Below are positions 22,373 to 33,065 of a stretch of 64,000 bases of DNA, piece by piece. The number at the start of each line of letters is the position of its first letter. Within the stretch, counting starts at the first letter, position 1. The position numbers and the translations under genes are program-made. The notes under the pieces were generated by a model, which ran no database searches, was not told the DNA's origin, and saw only the letters and a list, made by a program, of their open reading frames with translations. The DNA lies in the NCBI RefSeq assembly GCF_037975245.1, contig NC_092576.1:14483111-14547110 (forward strand), read 5' to 3'. This stretch comes from Apostichopus japonicus. Taxonomy: Eukaryota; Echinodermata; Holothuroidea; Aspidochirotida; Stichopodidae.

Positions 22373-22510
22373 TTGAGACAATTCATGTAATTGTAACTAA
22401 ACAACCTGAAAACATAATCAATGTGTCTTTGGCATGTATATTTCAGACTTTCTGGTTGATTGAGCTCAAGATCAGGCCCATTTAAGGTCACGATCGAGCT
22501 CAATCAAGAC

Positions 22511-22881
22511 GTTGCCATTGCAACACTAGACTGACTGAATTTGAGTTTGAATTTGAGAAGCAAATGTCATGTCTTTGCTCAAATATACAGTAAGACATTA
22601 GTAATTTTACATTTTGTTCATGGCGTTACCATGGCAACAGCCCTAGTAAGACATGACAATGACCTAAAACGATCCAGATCTTGACTGCAATCAACCGGGC
22701 AGCGCCAAATCAATGTAAAAATGACAGTTACTTGGTAAATTTTGGTATCTGTATATTATATGATACTTTTCTCAAAGTCCAAATTTCATCATGGCTATTG
22801 CCATGGTAACAGCCAATTAGGGATGACTTTGACTTTCCTGATTGTGGTTACTTTCACCAGGGCAGCTTCAAATATATATAC

Positions 22882-22940
<59 letters not shown>

Positions 22941-23001
22941 TTAATTACAAAGAAAGTCAAAGTCAAATTCCAAGTTTTAATGAATGTGTTGTCATGGCAA
23001 C
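22511..23001. promoter_or_regulatory. Cluster of four X-box-like palindromes (unit A)
   Basis: Four 14-mers match the RFX-family X-box pattern GTTRCC-ATGG-YAAC closely: GTTGCCATTGCAAC (22511-22524), GTTACCATGGCAAC (22625-22638), ATTGCCATGGTAAC (22797-22810) and GTTGTCATGGCAAC (22988-23001). Flanks around them are also loosely repeated (AAGACATGACAATGAC-like pieces), so the cluster may be a diverged tandem repeat rather than an enhancer. The motifs are conserved in unit B (47133, 47247, 47419, 47600). Two further CTACCATGGTTAC/ATACCATGGTTAC sites lie at about 23336 and 24363. Confidence 0.5.
22866..22935. repeat. (TA)n microsatellite (unit A)
   Basis: About 70 bp, between the third and fourth X-box-like sites; shorter in unit B (about 47505-47548). 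Confidence 0.95.
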
Positions 23002-23255
23002 AGCGCTGGTGGCCACACCATCCATTAATTTAATGGTTAACAAGCAGATTGTGATAGCTGAGGGTCCAAGCTAACCGAAAAACATGGTGGGGGTAAAAAT
23101 CCCCAAGGGATTCGCTTTCTTTCCTTTCCCCCCTTTTTTATGGGGGGTGGTCTTTCGTTGCGTTGCCCTATTTCGTACTTCTGCATCAGTCCTCGCTTTG
23201 CTACCGTTTTTTTTTTACTCTCTTGTTCTCACGTTATTTTCTTGATGACAAGATA

Positions 23256-23425
23256 TATTTGCGCCAAACTGTATGAAGTAAGCGTGACGCATTTGCGAGT
23301 TACACAATGGTAATACCACTTCCCAATACAGGACGCTACCATGGTTACGTACTGTTACCCAATTTACCTAGCTACGTTTATACCTTTCATGCTTAAACCT
23401 GTTTTTTTTTGTCATGTCAAGCCTT
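23256..23425. repeat. Paralogous segment, first copy (unit A)
   Basis: Shares AAGATATATTTGCG, AAACTGTATGAAGT, TACCATGGTTACGTAC, GTTACCCAATTTACC and CTACGTTTATAC with 24275-24435. Unit B has both copies too (about 47870-48015 and 48912-49075). Confidence 0.75.
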
Positions 23426-24274
23426 TTTCAATGACACAACATCTTTTGTTTTTTCCACTCAATATGGGTACTATACTTATAGCATATATCTAACAGTTCT
23501 CATGATTTAATTCAGCTGGGTCAACTGATATGATACTGATTTGCTAAATTCCACTTCAAGAGAATATACAAAACACAAATGAATGGGAACAAACATAAAA
23601 GAAAGTAATTGGAATCAATAGTAAATAACATGAAAAAAAATGACTTGACTTTACAATATTTCGTATATAGCCACTCATCGATCTTGTAGACAGAATTATA
23701 TCCTCTCACTCATACGCACAATGGGAGCAGGGACATCCAGCAGGCAAGCAGGGAGAATCCCCAGCTAGGGAGAATCCCCTACTAGTGAGGAGGGAAACTA
23801 TGCCTGACCTCTGCTAATCGTAGTTCATGTGATTGAAAGATTGAAAACAGGTGTGACACGGTTGTATCAATCCCTTCTCTTTCGATCTAATGTCGTTAGT
23901 TTTAAATCCATAGCAAGGATAAAGCAGCATATAGCTCTGCTATGATTGTATAAAGTGTATTTTTTCAGAGGGAATTTCTGATAAGAATGCTTTCCTTTTT
24001 AGCTTTCCTTCCATTTCATGGCGGTGAGTTCTCGGGATCAACGTAATCTCTAATCCTTCTTGACTTGAAACGGAATGCAAAGAATGTTTCCATAGTTCAA
24101 GTGTTCTCATTGGATCTTCCTTCCTTTTGACACTTACAATACTTTGTAACATGATGGGTTTTTTTCAAGATTAAACTTGTTGCATGAAATAATTTGGGTT
24201 AGTTAGGGGGATGTCTCCGTTGGCCCATATTCTTATTAAATATCATGGTCCCATCCAATTTTTCATATTTTTGA

Positions 24275-24435
24275 TAATAAGATATATTTGCGTCAAACCG
24301 TATGAAGTGAGTGACATATTTACTTGTTGCCCATTGGCAATATCAGATCATAATACAAGACGATACCATGGTTACGTACATAAGGTTACCCAATTGACCG
24401 AACTACGTTTATACATTTCATGCTTAAACCTGATG
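24275..24435. repeat. Paralogous segment, second copy (unit A)
   Basis: Second copy of the 23256-23425 segment, about 1 kb downstream in the same orientation. The 102-codon frame that crosses it (24211-24519) is not conserved in unit B. Confidence 0.75.
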
Positions 24436-24539
24436 TTCGTCATGTCACGCCTATATTTCATTGATACAACATCTATTGTTAAACAGAGTAAAACAGAGTT
24501 CTGCATGAAAGACAAATAGTAAAATAAAGCAAAGTTCTG

Positions 24540-25765
24540 GATGAATTATGTCAATTATTTCAAACCCACACTCTATGAGAGATGAGGCAATTATATCTTG
24601 TCAAAAAATAAGAGGAGGAACCTTGATTTTTATTCCGTTCGTTTATTTCTTTGTTATAGAAATCTGATCTAAGAAACAATTTTCATCGTTCAGTAACATA
24701 TCAGCATATGAAATGAGTAGGAGGGGCGGCGGTGAAGGGAGAGTAGCTACGACCTTGGAAGGCATGCTATTGCCTCCTATAACTTATGCTTTATATAGAT
24801 TTTATAGCTGCTGATAGAGTCGACCATGTCAGAGTGTTGACGAAATGCATTGCACATATGAAAGCTATAAAAACATCCAAACTCCGTCCTCGTCACCGTC
24901 CCTTCCTCATTACCATTCAGTCTTTCAAAATGCAACAATTGTAAACAACGTAATCAAGCTGGCTGCTAATAGATCAAAACTTGATATTTATAAAGATGTT
25001 TCTAATATTTTGTATTAAACTAAATACACACTGTTGTATGTGTGTAGAACACAGTCATTGAAGGGGGGCATATACACGCAAATGCCGCAGTTTCAGAGGA
25101 TCAATAAACACATCAAGTCACTGCAGACTAAACAAAGTTTTGTAGTTGACGAATTCCCGATCCCAGTGATTCCCAAATCTACTTGCATAAAACCAAACTC
25201 CTATATGAATCCTGTTTCGGGTTTCGAAGTACTGTGTTATTTCAAGCCAATCATACCCATATATAAGATTAGTCACATGAAGTTAACGTGTTTGACTTAA
25301 TAATTATTGTCCCTTCCTCATTCAAAAAGGTCTTGAAATGTGAATAGGTATTGTTTGTTGAAATTTCAGGCTTAATCCCAGTTCATGATCGTCTGCATCG
25401 AATATAGTTGTAAAGGGAACCAACTTACAGCTAGAAATCTCTTGCAAGCATAATCTTTAGCAAGCTTTTGTGAATAAGAAGATTTCACGGAATCCGTTTT
25501 CTTTACTGCCTGCTTCGAAGTCATCGATAATATCGGGCATAAGCCTATTGTATATTTACGTCTTGAGAGGAAACGACATTCTTACTGCTTGCAGCAATGT
25601 AAACAAAGACATTGAAGCGTGAGCTTCTTGTTAATAAAGATATTTAAATCCGTTGTTCTAATGAGAGTAAAACAGGATGAATAGAGATTTCGTTGAAGGC
25701 AGTGTCATTCTCTGCTACCAATAGATTGTAGCCAACCAACAACACCAATTTATGCTCTGAGATAG
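24540..25765. other. Non-coding, no feature recognised (unit A)
   Basis: Unique-looking sequence with only short frames (up to 88 codons) that are interrupted by indels in unit B. Nothing is supported as a gene. Confidence 0.45.
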
Positions 25766-25771
25766 TTAACT

Positions 25772-25844
25772 CGTCTAATGGCTCAGTTGGTAGAGCAGTG
25801 GACTGGTAACCCTGATGAAGTGAGTTCGAATCCATCAATGGTTG
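25772..25844 (+). repeat. tRNA-like sequence, Thr-like GGT anticodon (unit A)
   Basis: Shows an A-box-like TGGCTCAGTTGG inside a good D stem (GCTC/GAGC), a loop CTGGTAA with GGT at the anticodon position, and a B-box GAGTTCGAATCC. The anticodon stem (GTGGA against CCCTG) and T stem pair poorly, so this is a tRNA-derived repeat head or a tRNA pseudogene rather than a working gene. Unit B copy at 50416-50490 has further changes (GAATGCAGC in place of GAATCCATC). Confidence 0.55.
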
Positions 25845-25932
25845 GTTAAACACGTTTAAACTTTCTTTTTCTATTTCAGTAGTCGACCCTGAAGTCTTGA
25901 TATATTAATTCAACCATTTAATTTACTAGCTG

Positions 25933-26280
25933 ATGTGATGGCCGATATGGTTAAGAGGGTGACGAAAGACTCATTCCTCGTCGGTCGTGTAAATCGTGGC
26001 TAGGGTTCAAGACAGGCCTCTGGCGATAATACCATTGGCTGTAGGTATGGTGCTTTTTGTGGCCTAGGATCCCGTGCCATGTCTCCCTTGTTGTCGCAAA
26101 AGAACCCGGGGGGATGCGCAGAGGGTCGGTCAAATCGACCAGAAGCGTACTAGGTGGCGTGCGTGAATCCTTGCCTTTGGCCAGAGGTGGTGACATCTCT
26201 GCGACCGGCATGCTTGCAGCCACCGTCCACTGAATACGTGGCCTGACGAGGCGCTATTCTCCTAAAAGTGAATCTACGGA
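25933..26280 (+). mobile_element. Possible SINE with class II tRNA-like head (unit A)
   Basis: The head has a Ser/Leu-type A box TGGCCGATATGGTTAAGAGG and, about 60 bp on, a B box GGGTTCAAGAC. An unrelated GC-richer body of about 250 bp follows. The body also yields a 90-codon minus-strand frame that is a shadow. Unit B carries the same element at 50578-50930. The 3' boundary is approximate and no A-tail is visible. Confidence 0.5.
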
Positions 26281-26877
26281 TGCCTTTAAGGGCCATACTA
26301 TTATTTTATATTAAAAAAACACCCTGTTTCAAACTAGCGCCATCGAATTCATTGAACGACTTTTTTTTGTCACACTGTAGGTGGAATGGATTTCATTGTC
26401 ATGGGTTATTTATGGTAAGTTAAGCAACACATTCAAACAGTCATGCGGTTCACAAGGGTTTGCAGGAACTTTATTAAACTCATCGTTTGACATAAATGTG
26501 TTGGTAAAGATATACACAACCTTCACCAAAACAAGCATTATATTCGTTGCAATAATAGAAACATACAAGCCAGCAAGACTATGAAATAAACTTGTAATAT
26601 ACATAGAATTCAATTTATATCACTTTTGCAAGAACACTAAAGTATACTAGTATCAATGTGGTCCCATTCTAACCCGCAGTGTTGTAGCCAATTCTCATAG
26701 AGGATATTTAGTTTCGGAAATTGGGTGATTTTTAAAAACTTTGTTTGAGATTCACAAAAAAATCCCCTGTATTGTGTTTTGATTACTACAGTTACAAAAT
26801 TAACTTTGTTATGCGGTGGACCATTAAAACCACTGCTCTCAATCTTGCTAGGGTTTTTATTCATATAGCACATATAG

Positions 26878-26900
26878 CATATATATATATATATATATAT
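26878..26900. repeat. (TA)n microsatellite at Penelope-like insertion point
   Basis: Short TA run directly before the truncated reverse transcriptase. The matching unit B locus (51526-51536) instead enters a solo LTR. Confidence 0.9.
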
Positions 26901-28221
26901 TGGCCGAATTAATGCAACTTATCTTGACCAATAATAATCTGGTATTTGGCAACAAACACTACCTCCAAATTCATGGCACCGCAATGGGTACCAAACTGGC
27001 ACCGTCTTTTGCCAACATCTTTATGGGAAACCTCGAGAAAGAATTTTTATCTCGACAAAACTTGAAACCACACACGTGGTTACGTTACATTGACGATATC
27101 TTTATGATATGGACCCATGGTGAGGCTAATCTAAAACTCTTCATTGATGACATAAACTCGTTTCATCACACTATCAAATTCACTGCTGATTTTTCTGGAC
27201 ATGGCGTTCACTTTCTGGACACCACCGTGACCCTACAAAATGGTTCACTCAAAACAGACTTGTTCAATAACCCACGAACAAGCACAACTACCTCTTACCT
27301 AGCAGTTGCCATCCACGTCACTGTACCAGAAATATTCCGTACAGTCAAGCGTTGCGCATTCGACGCATTTGCTCCTCTGAAGTCGATTTTGATTCACGCA
27401 CTAAAGAACTGTCACAACACCTCCTAAACAGACATTATTTTCGGGGTACTATTGAAAACGCCATCAAAAAGGCTAAAAGCAAACCCCGTACCGAAACATT
27501 GACGTACAAAACTCGTCAAACCAGTTCCAAAAGGGTACCATTGGTTACTGAATTCCACCCTGGTCTCCCACCACTGGCTAATATCATTCAGAAGAATTTT
27601 CACCTACTTCAAGGCACCGAACGCCTGAAATCAGTATTCCCAGAATTACCTGTCATCGCTTTTAAAAGACCCAGCAACCTACGGGATATCTTAGTTCGGG
27701 CATCCTTTCGGGATGACACCCCATTAGGGGAAAGCAAAACAGAAACTACAGGATCATCGCCCTGTACACAAAATTGCAAAACGTGCTTACTTGTCGATTC
27801 GACCGGGGCCTTTCAGAGCAACCAAACCAAACGCACGTTCCAAATTCGGCACAAAATTAACTGCATATCCAAAAATGTCATTTACCTCATCTACTGCAAT
27901 ATTTGTAACTTACAATACATTGGAGAGTCAAAAAACACTCTTAGAATGAGAATGACACAACATAGATCGGCGATCAAAACAAAAAAGATCTACCAACCTG
28001 TTGCAAATCACTTCAATCTCCAAAATCATTCAATTGAGAATTTGCGTGTTATTGCCATTGACCAGAACGATTCTTGGACAGATAAATCTAGGAAAGCGAA
28101 AGAAAATTTCTGGGAACTAAACCTAAAGACCACGGCACCATTCGGTTTAAACATCAGAAACGATTTGCCGTCCCAGATAAACCAAAACAATTCCTTTACA
28201 ATTACGACGGAATCGGATTAA
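26900..28221 (+). pseudogene. Penelope-like RT plus GIY-YIG endonuclease, truncated and frameshifted
   Basis: Would encode the replication protein of a Penelope-like element: reverse transcriptase and a nicking endonuclease. First frame (26900-27427): GTAMGTKLAP at residues 26-35, the catalytic YIDDIF at 63-68 and FLDT at 105-108. Soon after, near 27300, the frame shifts; the true continuation is in the second frame, open to 28221. There, residues counted from its first ATG (27352) show CTQNCKTC (138-145), VIYLIYC and CNIC (176-185), YIGES (189-193) with R198, R200 and H204, and ENFWELNLKT (251-260), matching the Zn-binding and GIY-YIG catalytic blocks. The upstream RT domain is gone. Inactive because of truncation and frameshift. 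Confidence 0.88.
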
Positions 28222-28250
28222 AATAATCCGACGCGGATTAAAATAATCCG
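28214..28250. repeat. Two tandem perfect hairpins at the end of the Penelope-like ORF
   Basis: The 17-mer CGGATTAAAATAATCCG, a six-base stem with a short A/T loop, occurs at 28214-28230 and 28234-28250; the stop codon lies in the first copy. Confidence 0.85.
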
Positions 28251-28374
28251 AATTTCTAAAACTTCTGCTCAATTCAGCAGAAATCAGTAAGTCGCTTTGC
28301 CTTTACGACCATGCCGACATCTTCTCTATAAAACAGTTTCAATTCCTGCTACTCCTTGTCACTTTCGGTGATCA

Positions 28375-28413
28375 TGCACTGAAGAAGAGCTAGTTTTGCT
28401 CGAAAGCTCTGCA
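28375..28413 (+). ncRNA. Hammerhead-like fold in 3' region of Penelope-like element (degenerate)
   Basis: Stem I TGCA/TGCA (28375-28378 with 28410-28413), core CTGAAGA (28379-28385; position 7 may be any base), stem II GAGC/GCTC (28387-28390 with 28398-28401), GAAA (28402-28405), two-pair stem III AG/CT, and C at the cleavage position (28409). One extra A (28386) sits between the core and stem II, so activity is doubtful. Penelope-like elements are known to carry short-stem-III hammerheads. Confidence 0.45.
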
Positions 28414-28531
28414 AAAACCAAACGTTGGCTGTTTTACTTCCAATCACTTACCTAATTCAATTATTGTATCTCACTCGAGATCCAGCCTTTCTCTAAATGC
28501 AGCATAGTTGTTTAACAGTTTTTCCGTTATT

Positions 28532-28534
<3 letters not shown>

Positions 28535-28601
<67 letters not shown>
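28535..28601. repeat. (TA)n microsatellite after the Penelope-like element
   Basis: About 66 bp of TA. Sequence right of it (from 28606) matches unit B from 52618. Confidence 0.95.
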
Positions 28602-28605
<4 letters not shown>

Positions 28606-29160
28606 AACATTTTATTGAAATGACCAAGGGTGCTCTGTTGCTTATATGAACATTAAAGAACATATTCTGGTTGACCTCAAAAACAGCGGAATAACATTAA
28701 CTATAAGAACTGCAGTGAGGAGCCGACGTAACCATCAAGCTAGCCTAAACGAATATTCCAGAAATAATTATCCTCGACGAAACATATCTTGCAAAATAAT
28801 GGAATAGCTACAGAAACATTATTGGACTCAAAGTTGTCTGTTTTCTTTGTTTAATTATTTAAGTGAGTTATCAAGTTACAGCAAAATCTATCTGTCGATC
28901 ATTCTCCCATGATTGATTACAGGGGATACTTTTTAAGAAACTACCGAACATATGATTCGCTCTCAACCCCAGTCCCCTTGCATCGAGACTGTGACACAGC
29001 TTATGGTTGCCTGAATAATTCTTGAGTCACATTTCGGTTCATTCTTCGGTTCATTATTAGTACATTGGCTCTATACAAATCGCCAATACAGACGCTTTGA
29101 TTTTAATATTGAATTACTTGCAGTGAGTTTATATATAGCCTATACATTCATTACACACAC
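28602..29160. other. Non-coding unit A segment lacking 2.1 kb present in unit B
   Basis: Aligns to 52618-53030 and then, from about 29000, to 55130-55290. Only short frames. The join is at about 28988-29005. Confidence 0.75.
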
Positions 29161-29182
29161 ATGCATCATCGATGATGACGAT

Positions 29183-29576
<394 letters not shown>

Positions 29577-29821
29577 GTTGAAGCTGCAGGAGGAAATATT
29601 TCGGAATACTGTCGATTCCTTTATCCGATTTTTGTCGCATTTAGAAGCATGATCCGTTTGATTTTAGAGACGGAAATTTCCCTGGATATCATCGAGGGAG
29701 CACAAGGTACTTTGACGTTATTAATCATTTCCCACACACACACATACGTTTGTGTAATACTTCCATTCAGTCTGTGCATGCAGTTCTCAAAATAATGTTA
29801 ATGTTGCAAAGTGGATAGTAG

Positions 29822-30355
29822 CCTATTTTCCTAGTATATAGTTGTTAGTGATAAGCCCAGGACATCATAACCGCCATCCTATGTTATTCTGGCACTTGGA
29901 TCTATCTTAAGGGATACAGTTTTAAGTAAAATGAGGTGGTGGTAATTGTCGTCATTCGGATTTAGTCATATCGCATCCGAGAGGACAACCGCAGCCTGTC
30001 TAGGGGCCAAGGCTAACTATATCCAGGGTCCAGAGAATAAATAACAATAAAGCAGCTGAGCAGACGACACTAGTGAAGTTATTAGATTCCTATGTAATTG
30101 CTTCTACTATATCGCTTCCTAAGAATTATCTGTGCAACTACATACAGTCCACTGCCATATTTGTGACGATTTTGGCACCCGAATGCGGCACACGATATCA
30201 CCATTTTGAGTTATTTGTGTTAACTTTATCACTTTAGTTATGTCAAAGGCGTAGTGTTTGTATTACGTGCCGGTACTTTCTTGCCATACAAGCAGAGCGC
30301 CACCAGTTTGATAAGTGACGCATGACGTCATTCTTCTCTTTCCATGGTCTATTGC
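29822..30355. repeat. Fourfold-repeated module, copy 2 (unit A, right)
   Basis: Matches 17829-18375 and, more closely, 55904-56425. Its left flank (29730-29815) matches 14690-14775, so here two segments are adjacent that lie 3 kb apart in the left part of the unit. Confidence 0.85.
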
Positions 30356-30568
30356 AGCGCTATATTATTTTAAGTATTCTGATCCTCTCAGAGTGACTGC
30401 TGGTTAAATTTGATTTGAAGAAGCAACCCACACATGACATGTTGTGATGGTAGCTCTAGACATCTACAATAATACGACTGCCCATCCCACCCACCAAAAA
30501 CAGCTTATCCTCTTCCCGCCCCCCTCCCCAAATGGGAGTACATTATAAAGGTTTCGTATGTTATATTG

Positions 30569-31160
30569 CAGGGGCGGACTGGGTCTTAAAACCGGCCGGG
30601 CATTTTTCACCTAGACCGGTCCATCATTCATTAATATGTTACTTACATAGTGATCACCGTCCTGGGGGAGGGGTCTCCCCATTTATATACTTTTGAAGTT
30701 AAGGGATGCTTAGATGAAAAATGGTGCTATATTTCTCAATTTTTTAGGGTACAATAATCCTTTAAACAGACCCAAATATAATTTTCCAGAAGCAGCACTT
30801 GATTAAACTGAGAAAAGTTCAAAACGTAAAAAGAAAAAAAAATAGACACAAATATATGTTATAGACTGGATTTTATTTAGGTTTTCAATCATTTTGTGGC
30901 AAGGAAAAAAAATGCAATAAAGAACCTAAATAAAATCCATTAGCATGGACGGGTTACCAATAGCACCTTTTTTTTTGTTACAAACTAACAGACTAACTGA
31001 CTCCTACAGTTAAAACTATATTTCTACACAGCCCGTCTGTCTTCTATTGTAACTACTGCGAAAATGGGCTCTAAGTTTTACCAGGCTCCCCAGCCCATCG
31101 GCCCACCGGGTCACCGGCCCATCGGGCATTGCCCAAATGCCCGCGTGGCCACCGCCACTG
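30569..31160. mobile_element. hAT-type MITE (unit A)
   Basis: Ends CAGGGGCGGACTGG and, inverted, CAGTGGCGGTGGCC. The right flank CTATATGG (31161-31168) and left flank TTATATTG (30561-30568) are a decayed 8-bp duplication; in unit B the duplication is perfect. Near the right end lie repeated GGCCCAYCGG pieces. No transposase. Confidence 0.82.
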
Positions 31161-31553
31161 CTATATGGACATAATGGGATGATGTTTAGACACGGTTGAG
31201 TTTTTCGTCTTTGCCATTCAAGAAGATTTTGCAAAAATCGAACCTCGTGTCCTCTTACTTTTATAGCTTTAGAAAAGAAGAAGATTTATTCGTAAGGCAT
31301 TTGTTTACGTTTTTGACCAATATATTACACAAATTATGATAATATCGCAATGAGAAACCTAAAAAAAACCCATCGTAGATAATTTATCTACAGGGAGGGT
31401 ACCAAGCGATTACATTAATGAAATTGATTTTATTAATATGAATAGTTTTGTCGACCGAAACATGAGAGCTCTCCAGCGTTTTATGGAGGGCGTTGTCATA
31501 CGGTATCGGTGCTGTTGTGCATGATGTGTATAGTTAAATGACCTCTTAGTTAA

Positions 31554-31803
31554 AGGGAGTGAAGACCCGGGCACAAAGAAATGTTTGATGCCGGTAATGT
31601 GACCTAGTTTCGAATGAGGTGCAACAGAAATATTATAGACACCACCATCAATTCCAGAAAATACACACACAGCTTACTACCGTCGGTAATTAGACACTAT
31701 TGTATACAGTCAATACATGCAGCTACGGTCAAAACCCACAACACAGTGTACATAGCAGCGATGGACATCTCAAGTCTAGATAAAAGATAACAAGGTATCA
31801 CGT
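31554..31803. mobile_element. Truncated Kolobok-like MITE on the unit A/unit B junction
   Basis: Begins after TTAA (31550-31553) with AGGGAGTGAAGACCCGGG and follows the 12834-13193 MITE as far as GATAACAAGGTATCACGT, where it stops and unit B homology begins within a few bases. The right third, its end and right TTAA are missing. Unit B's far end keeps the TTAA at about 57590 without the MITE. Confidence 0.8.
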
Positions 31804-31973
31804 GATATTTTATGATATTTTACAAAATGTTGTCCTTTTTGATATTGCCTTCCACAATAGTATGATTATTACAATGACTTTCATACATCAGAAACCGATC
31901 GATTATTGATAAGCTAATCTACTTCGAAACTGTTTCATTCAACGTTTGGTCCGAGTCTTGTTAGTCTTCAAAT

Positions 31974-32949
31974 ATGGATGTATTCATCACTGAGCCTATG
32001 TTTGGTCCGTCATATAGTATACTACTTGAAGATACCAGCGTTCCGGCATCAAATTCGTCCAAGTTCACAATGATTCCATCACCTATCTTAACTCAAGGGA
32101 CGACGTTGGAAGATCTGATTTTCTTCCTTCTAGCACCTTTAGTGGGGTTTATTAGTAATGGAACATTCCAGATCACTGCGTGGAGCAACGTTTCTCTGAG
32201 GAAGAATGCATTCGCAATTGATCTCATAGTCCTATCTTTACTGGATATCCTCGCCTGCATTTGCTGCACGAGTTTGGTTTATCAATCCATCGTCTACTTC
32301 AACGTCTACTTCCATTATCTATTCGTCGGCTTACACACCATACACACCATCTCAACTTTGCTGGTCGTACTCATCGCTTGTGAGAGATACAAAGCCATCT
32401 GTCGTCCAATGCAGATCGCCACATCAAGGAGGAATCTACGCAAGGTCTGTTTGACCCATGCAGGGTGGATGTCTACCGGAAGTATACTCTTAGCACCGAG
32501 TCTATTCTTGCAATGGCGTTATTCTTACCAGAACGGCTTCCCTTACTTTTACATTGTCTTCATCCCGTTTGATGTCTTAACTTTGATTGTGACGCTAGTT
32601 ATGTATACGTCCTCTGCAATGCATTTGAGACAAAAAGGCAAGAATTTTCAGAAAATGACGAATAACCGAAGCCAATATCTTCGCCGTGAGAGGAACTTGT
32701 GTGCAATGACATTTATAAATACCGTTGTATTCTTCGCGTTGGTTGTCGGCCAGCATATCTTGCCCGGGATTTTTATTTCTAAACGAGCCGGTTAGATTTT
32801 TCAAATTACAACTTACTTGCTCGTTAGCGAACGCCTCGGTAAACCCTATCATATATAACATATTCGGGAGACAGTATCGCAAAGCATTCATTCAAACGAT
32901 GGTATGTCGTGTGTCTTCGTTATCTTCACGAAACTCGAATATCGTTTAA
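31974..32949 (+). pseudogene. Rhodopsin-type GPCR, frameshifted copy of 5575-6558
   Basis: Second copy of the intronless receptor. The first frame gives 273 residues, identical in design to the intact copy through TM5 and into TM6 (ERY at the end of TM3 retained; one extra Ala near residue 25). At about 32769 five bases are missing relative to unit A, so translation runs into a stop at 32795. The rest, including TM7 with NPIIY, helix 8 and the serine-rich tail, is open in another frame to 32949 but detached. The protein, if made, would lack TM7 and the C-terminus. Apart from this lesion the frame is clean, so the inactivation looks recent. An allele or assembly error in this short stretch is the main alternative. 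Confidence 0.88.
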
Positions 32950-33065
32950 CGAAACGGCAATGAAGTAGGCTATCTCTTTCACAGATGCTCTAAAAGTTAT
33001 ACAAGGACAGAATGCCACGATAAAAAATGGTTCCATGAACTATAGTGCCTCATTTCAGGGGATAT

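Larger units (their letters stand above)
26900..28534 (+). mobile_element. 5'-truncated Penelope-like retroelement (unit A only)
   Basis: A reverse transcriptase fragment is followed by a GIY-YIG endonuclease, the domain order that defines Penelope-like elements. The element is bounded by (TA)n on both sides and is absent at this position in unit B. The N-terminal part of the RT is missing. The 3' region contains paired hairpins at the stop codon (28214-28250) and a hammerhead-like fold (28375-28413), a motif known from Penelope-like elements. The 3' end is taken as the start of the (TA)n at about 28535. Confidence 0.88.

Noticed and set aside
22511-23001. CRISPR-like or phage-type regularly spaced repeats
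   Set aside because: Spacing is irregular, flanks are themselves repeated, and the genome is clearly animal.
25772-25844. Functional tRNA-Thr gene
   Set aside because: Anticodon and T stems do not pair well and the copy in unit B decays further; called a tRNA-like repeat.
26410-26873. Small minus-strand frames near the Penelope-like element (67 and 78 codons)
   Set aside because: Interrupted or shortened in unit B by small indels and no recognisable motif.
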